DNA of 64,000 bases from FEN-1219 sp963817615. GTDB taxonomy: Bacteria; Pseudomonadota; Gammaproteobacteria; Steroidobacterales; Rariloculaceae. The notes under the pieces are model-generated. The model was not told the DNA's origin. It saw nothing but the letters and a program-made list of their open reading frames with translations, and made no database searches. Made by a program: the position numbers and the translations under genes. Where the stretch lies: contig CAWFPH010000002.1 in assembly GCA_963817615.1 (NCBI GenBank), forward strand, positions 868,001-932,000. The letters are read 5' to 3'. Positions within the stretch are counted from its first letter, which is position 1. Each line of letters starts with the position of its first letter. This document shows positions 19,806 to 30,632 of the stretch, in pieces.

Positions 19806-20666
19806 TCACACGGCCGCGGCGCCGCCGACGATCTCCGCGATCTCGCGCGTGATCGCGGCCTGCCGCGCCTTGTTGTACTGCAGCTGCAGCTGCTCGATGA
19901 ATTTGCCCGCGTTGTCGCTCGCGGCCTTCATCGCGACCATCTTCGAGGCCATCTCGCAAGCAACGTTCTCGACCGCGCCGCGGTAGACCTGCGACTCGAT
20001 GTAGCGGTCGAGCACGCCGTCGAGCAGCGAGATCGCGTCAGGCTCGTAGATGTAGTCCCAATGCGTTTGCAGCGCTTCCTTGTCGATCGCCTCGACGGGC
20101 AGCAGCTGCGCGACCGTCGGCTGCTGGCTCATCGTGTTCACGAACACGTTGTGGACGAGGAACAGGCGGTCGACCTTGCCCTGCTTGTAGGCGTCGGTCA
20201 TCGCGGTGATCGCGCCAACCAGATCCTGTACCTTCGGCGCCTCGCCCAGATGACTCGTGGCTGCCGCGACGTTCACCTTGAGCCTGCGGAAGTACGCGAT
20301 GCCCTTCGCGCCGACGAGGCACAGATCGACCTCGACGCCCTGCGCCTGCCACTTCTTGAGCTCGGCGAGCATCAACCGGAACGTGTTGACGTTCAGCGAG
20401 CCGCAGAGGCCCCGATCCGTGGTGATCACGATGTAGCCGACGCGCTTCGCGTCGCGCAACTGTAGGTACGGGTGGCGGTAGTCGGGATTGGCCTCCGACA
20501 GATGGCCGATGACCGTACGGATGCGCTCGGCGTATGGGCGTGAGGCGGCCATCCGCTGCTGCGTGCGGCGCAGCTTCGATGCCGCGACCATCTGCATCGC
20601 GGCCGTGATCTTCTGCGTGCTTTTGACGCTGGCGATCTTCGTGCGGATTTCTTTGCCGCTAGCCAT
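19806..20666 (-). CDS. atpG: ATP synthase F1 subunit gamma
   Basis: Rotor shaft of F1. The ATG at 20666 follows a GGAGAACGG ribosome site and gives MASGKEIRTKIASVKSTQKIT, the conserved N-terminal coiled-coil helix; the C-terminal helix is FIEQLQLQYNKARQAAITREIAEIVGGA. The length is 286 residues, matching the family. The frame is open upstream to 20777 but that extension is proline- and serine-rich leader sequence without homology. The gap to atpA is ~200 bp, unusually wide for this operon, and holds no gene I can recognise. Confidence 0.97.
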   Translation of the reverse strand: MASGKEIRTKIASVKSTQKITAAMQMVAASKLRRTQQRMAASRPYAERIRTVIGHLSEANPDYRHPYLQLRDAKRVGYIVITTDRGLCGSLNVNTFRLMLAELKKWQAQGVEVDLCLVGAKGIAYFRRLKVNVAAATSHLGEAPKVQDLVGAITAMTDAYKQGKVDRLFLVHNVFVNTMSQQPTVAQLLPVEAIDKEALQTHWDYIYEPDAISLLDGVLDRYIESQVYRGAVENVACEMASKMVAMKAASDNAGKFIEQLQLQYNKARQAAITREIAEIVGGAAAV

Positions 20667-20866
20667 TCGTCCGTTCTCCGCCGCGCCGGCCTGCGAGCGC
20701 TGCCCAGAAGCTTCTCGTCCGGAGAGGGACGCCGGAAAATGCCGTGAATCCGTCCACGGGGGCTCCGGCGGCGGCATTCCGCGACCGCCGGTCTCCGACG
20801 TGCCTGCGTGGCCGAGGAGCTACGAGTCCCGTTGCGCGCGTGCGATCGCTCATCGTGTTGCTTCGC

Positions 20867-22408
<1,542 letters not shown>

Positions 22409-22425
22409 GTGTCAGTCCTCAGTCG

Positions 22426-22980
22426 TTAGCCGGTGATTACGGCCGCGAGCTGCCGTAAGCGCGCACGCACCGAGCCGTCGATAACCATGTCTTCCGCGCG
22501 AATGATCGCGCCGCCGATGAGCCCGGGGTCGATTTCGACCGTCAGCTCGACCGTGCGGCCGAGCTTGCGCTCGAGCGACCGCGCGATGCTCGCCGCGAGC
22601 GACGGCTCCACCGCGGCCGCCGAGGTCAGCGTGGCTTTGACCTTGTTCTCGGCGTGCGCCTTCAGCGCATCGAACTGTGCGGCGATCTCCGGCAGCACGC
22701 CCAACCGATCGTTCTCGGCGAGCACAGCGAGCAAGCCTTGACCCTGCGGCGTCCCCAGCATCTCGGCGCCGCCGAGCCCCACGCTTACCGCCCGCACGAA
22801 CTCCGCGCGCCGCGTCTCATCGAACGCCGGATTCGCGAGCACGCGTTTCGCGCTCGCGTCGCCGAGCACCGCGGCCGCCGCGTTCAGCGCTTGCGACCAC
22901 TGCGCGAGCTTGCCGTCCGCCGAGGCGACGTCGAACAGCGCTTTGGCGTACGGTCGAGCGATAGTGCCAAGCTCAGCCAT
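22426..22980 (-). CDS. atpH: ATP synthase F1 subunit delta
   Basis: Peripheral-stalk subunit linking F1 to the b dimer. It begins ELGTIARPYAKALFDVA, the conserved N-terminal helix, and ends with the family segment VDPGLIGGAIIRAEDMVIDGSVRARL (here EIDPGLIGG). The product is 184 residues. It is closely packed with atpF (7 bp) and atpA (17 bp). Confidence 0.96.
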   Translation of the reverse strand: MAELGTIARPYAKALFDVASADGKLAQWSQALNAAAAVLGDASAKRVLANPAFDETRRAEFVRAVSVGLGGAEMLGTPQGQGLLAVLAENDRLGVLPEIAAQFDALKAHAENKVKATLTSAAAVEPSLAASIARSLERKLGRTVELTVEIDPGLIGGAIIRAEDMVIDGSVRARLRQLAAVITG

Positions 22981-22987
22981 TCCGCAC

Positions 22988-23461
22988 CTAGAGTTGCGCC
23001 GCGAGCTGGGTCAGCAGGTCGCGATGCGCGTTCGCGTCGATCTCGCGCGCGAGCACCTTTTCCGCACCGGCGACTGCGATCTTGGCGACTTGCGCCCGCA
23101 GTTCCTCGCGCGCACGATTCATCTCGACGTCGATCTCCGCGCGAGCGGTCTCGAGTTGGCGCTTGCGCTCGGTCTCGCCGTCGGTTTTCGCCTGCTCGAC
23201 GATGCCCGTCGCGCGCGAGTTCGCCTGATCGATGATGCCGCGAGCCTGCTCACGCGCGGCGGTCAGAATCTTATCGGACTCGACTTTTGCGTTCGCGAGC
23301 GCGCTCTGGCCGTGCTCGGCCGCCGCGAGGCCGTTCGCAATCTCGCTCTGGCGCGCCTCGATGCCGTTCATGATGAACGGCCAGATGTATTTCATGCAGA
23401 ACCAGACGAACACGATCATCGCGATCGTCTGGCCCAGCAGCGTGCCAAAATTGACGTTCAC
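22988..23461 (-). CDS. atpF: ATP synthase F0 subunit b
   Basis: Membrane-anchored peripheral stalk. One N-terminal membrane helix (TLLGQTIAMIVFVWFCMKYIWPFI) is followed by a long charged helix (residues ~35-150) that dimerises. The start is GTG at 23461, supported by GAGGAGAA upstream. At 157 residues it is the expected size, and only one b subunit (no b') is encoded in the operon. Confidence 0.96.
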   Translation of the reverse strand: MNVNFGTLLGQTIAMIVFVWFCMKYIWPFIMNGIEARQSEIANGLAAAEHGQSALANAKVESDKILTAAREQARGIIDQANSRATGIVEQAKTDGETERKRQLETARAEIDVEMNRAREELRAQVAKIAVAGAEKVLAREIDANAHRDLLTQLAAQL

Positions 23462-23511
23462 GCAGGTTCTCCTCGTTCTCAGCCTTGTCGCAGCGAAGCA
23501 GCCGCCCGGCG

Positions 23512-23781
23512 TCAGCCTCCGACGGCCTGTTGTAGCTGTCCGATGAACGGATTGGCGAAGGCGAAGAACAGCGCGATTCCGACGCCGATCATTGCCACCG
23601 CGTCGAGCAACGCGACCACGAGGAACATTTGCGTGCGCAGCATCGGCGCGAGCTCTGGCTGGCGTGCGGCACCTTCTAGAAACCGGCCACCGAGTAGGCC
23701 CATGCCGACGCCGACGCCGAGCGCGCCGAAGCCGATCAGAATTGCCACCGAGACGGCCGTCAAACCAATCACAATTTCCAT
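23512..23781 (-). CDS. atpE: ATP synthase F0 subunit c
   Basis: Proton-carrying ring subunit: two membrane helices separated by the polar loop ARQPE. The proton-binding carboxylate is Asp60 in ALLDAVAMIGVGIAL; the Glu/Gln/Thr pattern of sodium-binding c rings is not evident, so a proton-driven enzyme is likely. It has 89 residues, slightly longer than the E. coli subunit (79) mainly at the termini. Confidence 0.97.
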   Translation of the reverse strand: MEIVIGLTAVSVAILIGFGALGVGVGMGLLGGRFLEGAARQPELAPMLRTQMFLVVALLDAVAMIGVGIALFFAFANPFIGQLQQAVGG

Positions 23782-23824
23782 CGGTCTCTCCAGTCGAAAA
23801 AGAGTCTTGTCGTCAAAAACCCGA

Positions 23825-24700
23825 TCAATGTGCTTCGCCGGTATCGTGCGCCTGGCTCAGATATACGATCGTGAGCATCATGAAGATGAAGGCTTGCAGT
23901 GTGATCACAAGGATGTGGAACACCGCCCAGCCGAAGTGCAGCGGCAGCTGATAGACGCCGATCAATGCAATGAGGATGAAGATCAGCTCGCCCGCGTACA
24001 TGTTGCCGAAGAGCCGCAGCGACAAAGACAACGGTTTCGAGAGGAACGCAACACTCTCGAGCACGAAATTGAACGCAATGACGAGCGGAGCCGCCACGAG
24101 ACCGATGCCGCGGGTCGCCGGGGCGATCGGATGCATCGTGAACTCCTTGCTGAAGCCGATCGCACCCTTGACCTTGATCGAATAGTAGATCGTGAGGATG
24201 AACACGGCGATCGACATCGCGAACGTCACGCTCACGTCCGTGGTCGGCACGACCCGCAAGTACGGCACACCCGCGGCGCCTGCGGCCGTCGGCAGCCAGT
24301 CGACCGGGATCAGGTCCATGAGGTTCATCAGGAAAACCCAGATGAAAATCGTCAGCGAAAGCGGGGCGATCAACTTGTCGTCGCCGTGAAACGCGTCGCG
24401 CACCGAGCTGTCGACGAAGCCGACGACCAGCTCGATTGCGGCTTGCAGCTTGCCGGGCTTGCCTGTCGTGAAGCTCTTCGCGACCCTTCGGAACAAGTAG
24501 CAGAACACCACGCCGAGCACGATCGAGAAACCCATCGAGTCGACGTTGACCGCCCAAAAGTTGCCCTTGCAAACCTCCGGCGCCGCCGGACTGTTCATCG
24601 TCCAGGCGCCGTTGACGCGGCAGGCCTGTAGGTTCGTCAAATGGTGCTGAATGTACTCGCCCGCGGTTTCTCCGTGACCGCCAGTATCGTGTTCCGCCAT
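23825..24700 (-). CDS. atpB: ATP synthase F0 subunit a
   Basis: Stator channel subunit with five to six membrane helices. The essential arginine lies in LSLRLFGNMYAGELIFILIAL, the signature of the family. The 291 residues include an extended N-terminal/periplasmic part with YIQHHLTNLQ. The start ATG overlaps closely with the end of atpI (TGAGGAATG), which also serves as its ribosome site. Confidence 0.97.
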   Translation of the reverse strand: MAEHDTGGHGETAGEYIQHHLTNLQACRVNGAWTMNSPAAPEVCKGNFWAVNVDSMGFSIVLGVVFCYLFRRVAKSFTTGKPGKLQAAIELVVGFVDSSVRDAFHGDDKLIAPLSLTIFIWVFLMNLMDLIPVDWLPTAAGAAGVPYLRVVPTTDVSVTFAMSIAVFILTIYYSIKVKGAIGFSKEFTMHPIAPATRGIGLVAAPLVIAFNFVLESVAFLSKPLSLSLRLFGNMYAGELIFILIALIGVYQLPLHFGWAVFHILVITLQAFIFMMLTIVYLSQAHDTGEAH

Positions 24701-24703
24701 TCC

Positions 24704-25096
24704 TCAGCTCTTCGTCATTGGTTGCTTGTTGCCCCCGCCGAACGCCAGCGCACCCAACACCGTGAGCTGCGCGACGATGTATCCGCCGAACACGGCCAGC
24801 GGCGAAAGCGGCCGCACGTATCCGAAAATCACCCCGAAGCCGAGCACGGTCAAAACGACCTTGCCGATCTCGCCTAGCCACGCCGAGCGCATCATCCCGG
24901 ACGCGCTCGCGGTGCTCGCCCTCAGCAGCCGCGCCGCGAGGAAGCCGTTCGGCACGACCGCGGTCGCGCCGCCGAGCAGCGCCGACACGCCGGCCGTGGG
25001 ACCCTGCCAGAGCCACAACAGCGCAGCCAGACTCAAGCTCGTGCCGGCCTGCCCGAGCAGCGTCAGCGGCACGAGGTGCCTGTCGTCAGTGAGCAC
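24704..25096 (-). CDS. atpI: ATP synthase accessory protein I
   Basis: Small membrane protein (130 residues, about four hydrophobic segments, including TSLSLAALLWLWQG, VVLTVLGFGVIFGYV and FGGYIVAQLTVLGAL) that helps c-ring assembly and Mg2+ supply in bacteria studied. It is poorly conserved and is identified mainly by size, topology and position as first gene of the atp operon. The start is GTG. It is preceded by a good sigma-70 promoter. Confidence 0.85.
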   Translation of the reverse strand: MLTDDRHLVPLTLLGQAGTSLSLAALLWLWQGPTAGVSALLGGATAVVPNGFLAARLLRASTASASGMMRSAWLGEIGKVVLTVLGFGVIFGYVRPLSPLAVFGGYIVAQLTVLGALAFGGGNKQPMTKS

Positions 25097-25185
25097 GGAG
25101 GCCTCTTGTTGTGCCGGATCCGCCGCTCGTACATCGACGCAAGGGACCCGCAGGGGAAGTCACGACGGCGTCGCAACCCGCCGGC

Positions 25186-25214
25186 ATTCTAAGCAGTCGC
25201 TTGCCGCTATTCAA
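25186..25214 (-). promoter_or_regulatory. Sigma-70 promoter of the atp operon
   Basis: On the minus strand TTGAAT (25214-25209), a 17-bp spacer and TAGAAT (25191-25186) match the -35/-10 consensus at 4/6 and 5/6 positions. Transcription would start near 25179, leaving an ~80-nt leader before atpI. Confidence 0.65.
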
Positions 25215-25240
25215 CGGCACCCGCTGGGGCAACCGCGGCG

Positions 25241-26149
25241 CTACTTGATGTGCGAGAGGATGCCTTCGAGCTCCTCGAGGCCGTGGTAGCGGATCACCAC
25301 GCGCCCCCCCTTCGCAGTGTGCTCGATGGTGACCGCCGCACCCAGCGTATCGGCCAAATCGGCCTCGAGGCGTTTCACGTTCGGATCGCCGTCGCCCGCC
25401 GGGCGCTTACCGCCCTTCGGCGATGCGACGCCGCCGATTCGCCGGACTGCGGCCTCGGTCTCTCGCACGCTCCAGCCCTGCTTGGCGGCGCGCTGTGCAA
25501 GCTCGTGCTGCAGCTCGGGCACCGCGACCCCGAGCAAAGCGCGCGCATGCCCCATGTCGAGCTCGCGTCTCTCCAGCATCTCGCGGACGTGCCGCGGCAG
25601 CTCGAGCAGCCGCAGCAGGTTCGTGACCGCAACCCGCGATCGACCGACCGCGTCCGCGGCATCGGCATGCGTGAGCCCGAACTCCTCGACGAGCCGCTGC
25701 AGCGACCGCGCCTCCTCGATCGGGTTCAGGTCCTCGCGCTGGATGTTCTCGATCAGCGCAACCGCGACCGCCGCCTCGTCAGGGATATCCCGCACGACGG
25801 CCGGAACCGTATGCAGGCCCGCCATCTGGGCCGCGCGCCAGCGCCGCTCGCCCGCCACGATCTCGTAGCGAGTTTCCTCACCCGGCGCGCGCAGCGGCCG
25901 CACGACGATCGGCTGCACGATGCCCTGCATCCGAATCGACTCGGCGAGCTCCGCGAGCGTTTCCTCGCGCATGTCCACGCGCGGCTGATAACGGCCGCGC
26001 GTGAGCAGGTCGACCGGCAAGTCGCGGAGCGCCGACTCCGCAGCGGTCGGTGCGGCCGGCGCCGCCGTCGCCGCTCCCGGCCGACTGCCGGCCGCGCTGC
26101 TGAGCAACGCGTCGAGACCGCGCCCGAGGCTCTTGCGTTTGTTCATCAT
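25241..26149 (-). CDS. parB: Chromosome-partitioning protein ParB
   Basis: CTPase and DNA-binding protein that loads at parS sites and spreads to organise the origin region. It starts MMNKRKSLGRGLDALL, the conserved ParA-contacting tail. Then come RGRYQPR, the CTP/arginine-patch GERRWRAAQ, ENIQREDLNPIEEA, and the helix-turn-helix LTHADAADAVGRSRVAVTNLLRLL that reads parS; the C-terminal dimer domain ends EELEGILSHIK. It has 302 residues from the double ATG at 26149. It is encoded right after parA, and two matching parS sites lie ~12 kb away in recF. Confidence 0.96.
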   Translation of the reverse strand: MMNKRKSLGRGLDALLSSAAGSRPGAATAAPAAPTAAESALRDLPVDLLTRGRYQPRVDMREETLAELAESIRMQGIVQPIVVRPLRAPGEETRYEIVAGERRWRAAQMAGLHTVPAVVRDIPDEAAVAVALIENIQREDLNPIEEARSLQRLVEEFGLTHADAADAVGRSRVAVTNLLRLLELPRHVREMLERRELDMGHARALLGVAVPELQHELAQRAAKQGWSVRETEAAVRRIGGVASPKGGKRPAGDGDPNVKRLEADLADTLGAAVTIEHTAKGGRVVIRYHGLEELEGILSHIK

Positions 26150-26234
26150 GGAGTCGCGCGTCTGCGAACGAGCCCGGATTGTAGCAGCGAACCCGCAACG
26201 CGCGCCGCGCCGCGCAGCGGCTCGTGACGGGCTA

Positions 26235-27026
26235 TCAACCGAGTGGCTGCCGCGGCAGCGGCGCACCCGAGCGCCGATTCACCTCGCCCGCAAGCGCGAG
26301 GTACGCAAGCGCGCCGCGCGAATACTTATCGTGCAGCAGCACGGGCTTGCCGAAACTCGGGGCTTCGGCCAAGCGCACGTTGCGCGGGATCACAGTGCGA
26401 TAGACCCGGTCGCCGAAGTGGTTCACGAGCTGGGCCGACACCTCGTTCGCCAAGTTGTTCCGGGGGTCGAACATCGTCCGAAGAATCCCGTGGATGTCGA
26501 GCTTCGGGTTCGCGGCCGTCCGAATCCTCTCGACCGTGCTGAGCAGCGCGGTGAGGCCCTCGAGCGCGAAATATTCGCATTGCATCGGGATCAGCACCTG
26601 ATCCGTCGCCGTCAGCGCATTCACGGTCAGCATGTTCAGCGCGGGCGGGCAGTCGATCAGCACGTAGTCGTAGTCGTCCAGCACCGGCGCAAGCGCGTTG
26701 CGCAATCGAAACTCCCTATCCTGGCGCTGCACCAGCTCCACCTCCGCGGCCGTGAGCTCCTGATTGCTCGGCAAGATCGTGTAGCCGGCCTCGGCCGGCT
26801 TGAGCGCCTCGCTGATCGGCACATCGTCGAGCAGGACGTTCGTGATCGTGAACTCGAGCGAGTTCTTGTCCACGCCCGATCCCATCGTGGCGTTCGCCTG
26901 TGGGTCGAGATCGATCAACAGCACGCGGCGCTGCGTCGCGGCGAGCGATGCGGCAAGGTTTACGCAGGTCGTGGTCTTTCCGACCCCGCCCTTCTGATTC
27001 GCAACTGCGATCACCGTCGCCGGCAT
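26235..27026 (-). CDS. parA: Chromosome-partitioning ATPase ParA
   Basis: Walker-type ATPase that moves ParB-parS complexes. The deviant Walker A motif KGGVGKTT is within IAVANQKGGVGKTTTCVNLAAS; Walker A' is LLIDLDPQANAT and Walker B is DYVLIDCPPAL. I use the ATG at 27026 (MPATVIAVANQKGG), giving 263 residues. Another in-frame ATG at 27062 overlaps the end of rsmG, has its own GGAACGA and would add 12 residues. It is transcribed with rsmG upstream and parB downstream. Confidence 0.96.
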   Translation of the reverse strand: MPATVIAVANQKGGVGKTTTCVNLAASLAATQRRVLLIDLDPQANATMGSGVDKNSLEFTITNVLLDDVPISEALKPAEAGYTILPSNQELTAAEVELVQRQDREFRLRNALAPVLDDYDYVLIDCPPALNMLTVNALTATDQVLIPMQCEYFALEGLTALLSTVERIRTAANPKLDIHGILRTMFDPRNNLANEVSAQLVNHFGDRVYRTVIPRNVRLAEAPSFGKPVLLHDKYSRGALAYLALAGEVNRRSGAPLPRQPLG

Positions 27027-27054
27027 AGTCGCGCCCTCGCCGTTCGTCCTCTGC

Positions 27055-27708
27055 TCAAACATCGATTCGTTCCAACACGACGATAGAGCTGCGCAGCCCC
27101 GACGCCGCGCCGGCTGCAGCGACGCTTGCCGCGGGCACGAAGTCCGGTGCAAGCCCTTCGAATTCCCGTTGCAAGTGCGCGGCCGTCAACAGCACCAGCA
27201 GACTTCCGGGCGCCGTCAGGTCCCGGCAGATCGCGAGCAGCTCCGCAGGCGGCGCAACTGCGCGCGCGAGCACGGTAGCAAACGGCCGATCCGGACGTAA
27301 GTGCTCCGCACGGCCGTGCGCGACCGTCGCGTTCGTGAGGCCGAGCTCGAGCACCACTTGGCGCAGGAAGCGGACACGCTTCGCGCGGCTCTCGATCAGC
27401 GTGAACGCTCGCTCGGGCTGCAAGATCGCGAGAGGCAGCCCCGGCAGTCCGGCGCCGCTGCCAACGTCCGCTATCCGCTCGCCGCGCAGCAGCGGCATCA
27501 GCGCGATGCTCTCGATCAGATGGCGGTCGACGAGCTCGCCGAGCTCGCGGATGCCGGTGAGATTCATGACCCGATTCCATCGGGTCAGCAGTGCGAGGTA
27601 CGCCGCGAGCCTCTCGACGTCGGCCGCGGTCAGCGCGAAATTCGCCGCCGCGAGTCGGCGGCCGACTTCGTCGATCATAGCGGCACGCTCTGCGGGGCGT
27701 TCGGCCAT
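27055..27708 (-). CDS. rsmG: 16S rRNA (guanine527-N7)-methyltransferase
   Basis: Methylates G527 in the 530 loop of 16S rRNA using SAM. The 217-residue product has the family opening LTRWNRVMNLT, the SAM loop IADVGSGAGLPGLPLAIL and LIESRAKRVRFL. A second in-frame Met ten residues in is an alternative start. It lies upstream of parA, as in most gammaproteobacteria, but is separated from mnmG by a cytochrome gene. Confidence 0.95.
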   Translation of the reverse strand: MAERPAERAAMIDEVGRRLAAANFALTAADVERLAAYLALLTRWNRVMNLTGIRELGELVDRHLIESIALMPLLRGERIADVGSGAGLPGLPLAILQPERAFTLIESRAKRVRFLRQVVLELGLTNATVAHGRAEHLRPDRPFATVLARAVAPPAELLAICRDLTAPGSLLVLLTAAHLQREFEGLAPDFVPAASVAAAGAASGLRSSIVVLERIDV

Positions 27709-27752
27709 CCCGCGAGTATGCGCTCGGACGCCGCGGTCGCTCGAGCGCAGCG

Positions 27753-28466
27753 CTATTCGAGCGCGGTCGAGAAGAGGTACGGCTGGACCGAGAAGAACGC
27801 GGCGATATCCGTGATGGTTTGCTCGTCAAGCGGCTTCACCATCGGGCCCATCAGCATATCGACGCGTTCGCCGCTCTTGTATTCGTGCAGCGCCTGCTCG
27901 AGGTACGACATGTGTTGACCCGCGAGCGACGGCCACTGCGGCGCGACGGCAACGCCCACCTCGCCATGGCACTGCACGCATGCCGTGGCCTTGCGTTTGC
28001 CTTCGCTGATCTGCGCTGCGGTCGCATCGGCAGCGCCGGCCGCGGCCTCCCCGGGCAGGCCTGAGAAAAAAGCGGCCACGTCCGCGATGTCCTGATCGGA
28101 GAGTGTCGACGCCTGCGCATGCATCGTCGGATGGCTGCGCGAGCCGCGCCGGTAGCCTTGCAGCGCGACCTCGATGTAGTCGGCGTTTTGCCCGCCGAGC
28201 TTCGGCACGTAATACGACGGATACGCGTTGTGCGACCCGGGTACGCCATGACAGCCGCCACAGGTCTGCGCAAGCACGGCACCGCGTGCCGCGTCGCCTT
28301 CGAGCGCCAGCGGCGCAAGTGGCGGGGGTGGCGCGGCCGGCGCGCGCTCCGCATCCGCCGCTCGCACGGGTGTACCGGCCAATTGCGCCGTGCCGTCACG
28401 CGGCACGAGCACTGCGGCAAGGATCACCGGGACGAGCAGAAAGGCGGCTATTTTTGTGGGCAACAA
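27753..28466 (-). CDS. Diheme cytochrome c4
   Basis: Periplasmic electron carrier with two c-type heme sites: CGGCH at residues 69-73 and CVQCH at 163-167, each followed by a conserved c4-type helix pattern (YIEVALQGYRRG and YLEQALHEYKSG) and Met-containing distal regions (HPTMHAQ, GPMVKPL). An N-terminal hydrophobic segment (~6-22) is the signal peptide or anchor. The start is TTG (two in tandem) after GAGGAG. Cytochromes c4 usually carry electrons toward terminal oxidases. Its place between rsmG and mnmG is unusual; these neighbours are normally adjacent. Confidence 0.9.
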   Translation of the reverse strand: MLPTKIAAFLLVPVILAAVLVPRDGTAQLAGTPVRAADAERAPAAPPPPLAPLALEGDAARGAVLAQTCGGCHGVPGSHNAYPSYYVPKLGGQNADYIEVALQGYRRGSRSHPTMHAQASTLSDQDIADVAAFFSGLPGEAAAGAADATAAQISEGKRKATACVQCHGEVGVAVAPQWPSLAGQHMSYLEQALHEYKSGERVDMLMGPMVKPLDEQTITDIAAFFSVQPYLFSTALE

Positions 28467-28736
28467 GGGCGAACGCTCCTCGCGAGATTCCCTTCTCAGC
28501 CGGCTATAGTAGCTAATTCCTCGGCCCTATGGCACGCGACTCGTCCACTCGCGAACGGCCGCAGGGCGGGAATCTCGACTCGACAGCGCTCGATCGCGTA
28601 ACGGCAGCGCGTGCGAAACCGGCAGCTACTCGGCGGATTCAGCCACCTGCGAGCACGAGCGTCGCGGGCGCGAGCACGGTCGCGAGCGCGCCGCAACGCT
28701 CGATCCCATCGCGCGCTGTCGTCGCAACCGTTCGGT

Positions 28737-30632
28737 TCATGACGCGATCCGCCGGTCGAGCTTCTTGACGTGCACGACCAGCAGCGCGAGGGCGGCCGGC
28801 GTCATGCCGGAGATTCGGGACGCTTGATCGATATCGTCCGGCCGCGCTCGAGCGAGCTTCTCGCGTAGCTCGTTCGATAGGCCGCGCACCTCGGCATAGT
28901 CGAGCGCCTGCGGCAGCCGCGTGCTGGCTTGGCGGCGTTGCCGCTCGATCTCGGCGCCCTGCCGCTCGACGTATCCCGCATAGTGGGCTTCGACCTCTAG
29001 GCTGCGTACGCAGTGCTCGCCGAGCTCGGCCGGGAACGTATCAAGCTCGGCCGAGTGGCCGACGCGCGGCAGCGCCGCAAGATCCCTATAGCGCACGTCG
29101 GGCCGCCGCAGCAGATCCCAGGCGCTCGCGTTGCGCACCGGCCGCTCGAAGCCGCTTTCCTCGACATCGGCCGGGCGTACGACTGCGGCGCGGAGGCGTT
29201 CGCGCTCGGCGTCGAGCCACTCGCGGCGCCGCTCGAAGCAGTCCCAGCGGTCGTCGTTCACGACTCCGAGCGCGCGGCCGACCGGCGTAAGCCGCAGATC
29301 CGCGTTGTCCTCACGCAGCGACAACCGGTACTCGGCGCGGCTCGTGAACATGCGGTAGGGCTCGCCCGTGCCGCGCGCCACCAGGTCGTCGATCAGCACG
29401 CCGATGTACGCCTCGTTGCGCCGCGGGTACCACGGCTCGCGGCCGCGTGCACGCAGCCCAGCGTTGATGCCTGCAAGGATGCCCTGCGCCGCGGCCTCCT
29501 CGTACCCCGTGGTGCCGTTGATTTGGCCAGCGAAGTAGAGACCCTCGATTGCCTTGGTCTCGAGCGTGTAATTGAGATCGCGAGGATCGAAGAAGTCGTA
29601 TTCGATCGCGTAGCCCGGCCGGGTCACGTGCGCATTCTCGAAGCCCGGAATCGAATGCACGAGATCCAGCTGCACATCGAACGGCAGCGAGGTCGAGATG
29701 CCGTTCGGATAGATCTCGAAGGTCGTGAGACCCTCGGGCTCGATGAAGATCTGATGGCGCGTCCGCTCGGCGAAACGCACGACCTTGTCCTCGATCGACG
29801 GGCAATAGCGCGGGCCGATGCCCTCGATCGCGCCCGTGTAGAGCGGCGAACGGTCGAGCCCCTTGCGAATGATCTCGTGCGTGCGTTCGGTCGTATGCGT
29901 GATGTGGCAGGACACCTGCCGAGGATGCTCCGCGCGGCGACCGAGGAACGAGAACACCGGGATCGGCACATCGCCGGGCTGCTCGCCGAGCCGCGAGTAG
30001 TCGATCGTGCGGCCGTCAATGCGCGGCGGCGTGCCGGTCTTCAGGCGTCCGACCGCTAGCCCTAGGGCGCGCAAGTCGTGCGCGAGCCCGACCGAGGCGG
30101 GATCGCCCGCGCGCCCGCCCGAATAGCTCGTCTGACCGACGTGGATCTTGCCGTCGAGGAACGTGCCGACGGTCAGCACGACAGCTTCGGCCGCGATCCG
30201 CACGCCGCTCTGCGTCGCGACGCCGCGAACGCGCGTGCCGTCGACGAGCAAGCGCTCGATGTTCTGCTGCAGCAGCGAAAGGTTACGCTCGGCGTCGAGC
30301 AGCTCGCGAATCGCGCGCTTGTAGAGCGCGCGGTCGGCCTGGGCACGCGTCGCCTGCACGGCCGGCCCTTTGCTCGCGTTCAGTGTGCGGAAATGAATAC
30401 CTGCACGATCGATCGCCCGCGCCATTACCCCACCGAGCGCGTCGATCTCCTTCGTGAGGTGGCCCTTGCCGATCCCGCCGATCGCGGGATTGCAGCTCAT
30501 CTGCCCAAGCATCTCGAGATTCTGCGTGACGAGCAGCGTGCGCGCGCCCAGCCGGGCAGCCGCGAGCGCCGCTTCCGTGCCGGCGTGCCCGCCGCCGACC
30601 ACGATGCAATCGTAGCGAGTCGGATAATCCAT
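28737..30632 (-). CDS. mnmG: tRNA uridine-5-carboxymethylaminomethyl synthesis enzyme MnmG
   Basis: FAD enzyme that with MnmE modifies the wobble uridine of several tRNAs to cmnm5U. It begins DCIVVGGGHAGTEAALAAARLG (FAD-binding loop), then CNPAIGGIGKGHL, the family motif GTPPRIDGRTIDYS, and the C-terminal helical MnmE-binding region with ASRISGMTPAALALL. It has 631 residues (629 in E. coli). MnmE is encoded 1.1 kb away, separated by a GGDEF-like gene on the other strand. Confidence 0.97.
   Translation of the reverse strand: MDYPTRYDCIVVGGGHAGTEAALAAARLGARTLLVTQNLEMLGQMSCNPAIGGIGKGHLTKEIDALGGVMARAIDRAGIHFRTLNASKGPAVQATRAQADRALYKRAIRELLDAERNLSLLQQNIERLLVDGTRVRGVATQSGVRIAAEAVVLTVGTFLDGKIHVGQTSYSGGRAGDPASVGLAHDLRALGLAVGRLKTGTPPRIDGRTIDYSRLGEQPGDVPIPVFSFLGRRAEHPRQVSCHITHTTERTHEIIRKGLDRSPLYTGAIEGIGPRYCPSIEDKVVRFAERTRHQIFIEPEGLTTFEIYPNGISTSLPFDVQLDLVHSIPGFENAHVTRPGYAIEYDFFDPRDLNYTLETKAIEGLYFAGQINGTTGYEEAAAQGILAGINAGLRARGREPWYPRRNEAYIGVLIDDLVARGTGEPYRMFTSRAEYRLSLREDNADLRLTPVGRALGVVNDDRWDCFERRREWLDAERERLRAAVVRPADVEESGFERPVRNASAWDLLRRPDVRYRDLAALPRVGHSAELDTFPAELGEHCVRSLEVEAHYAGYVERQGAEIERQRRQASTRLPQALDYAEVRGLSNELREKLARARPDDIDQASRISGMTPAALALLVVHVKKLDRRIAS

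Noticed and set aside
22910..24631. 573-codon plus-strand open frame across atpF, atpE and atpB
   Set aside because: It runs antisense to three unmistakable ATP synthase genes and their gaps; composition is low-complexity Arg/Asp/His.
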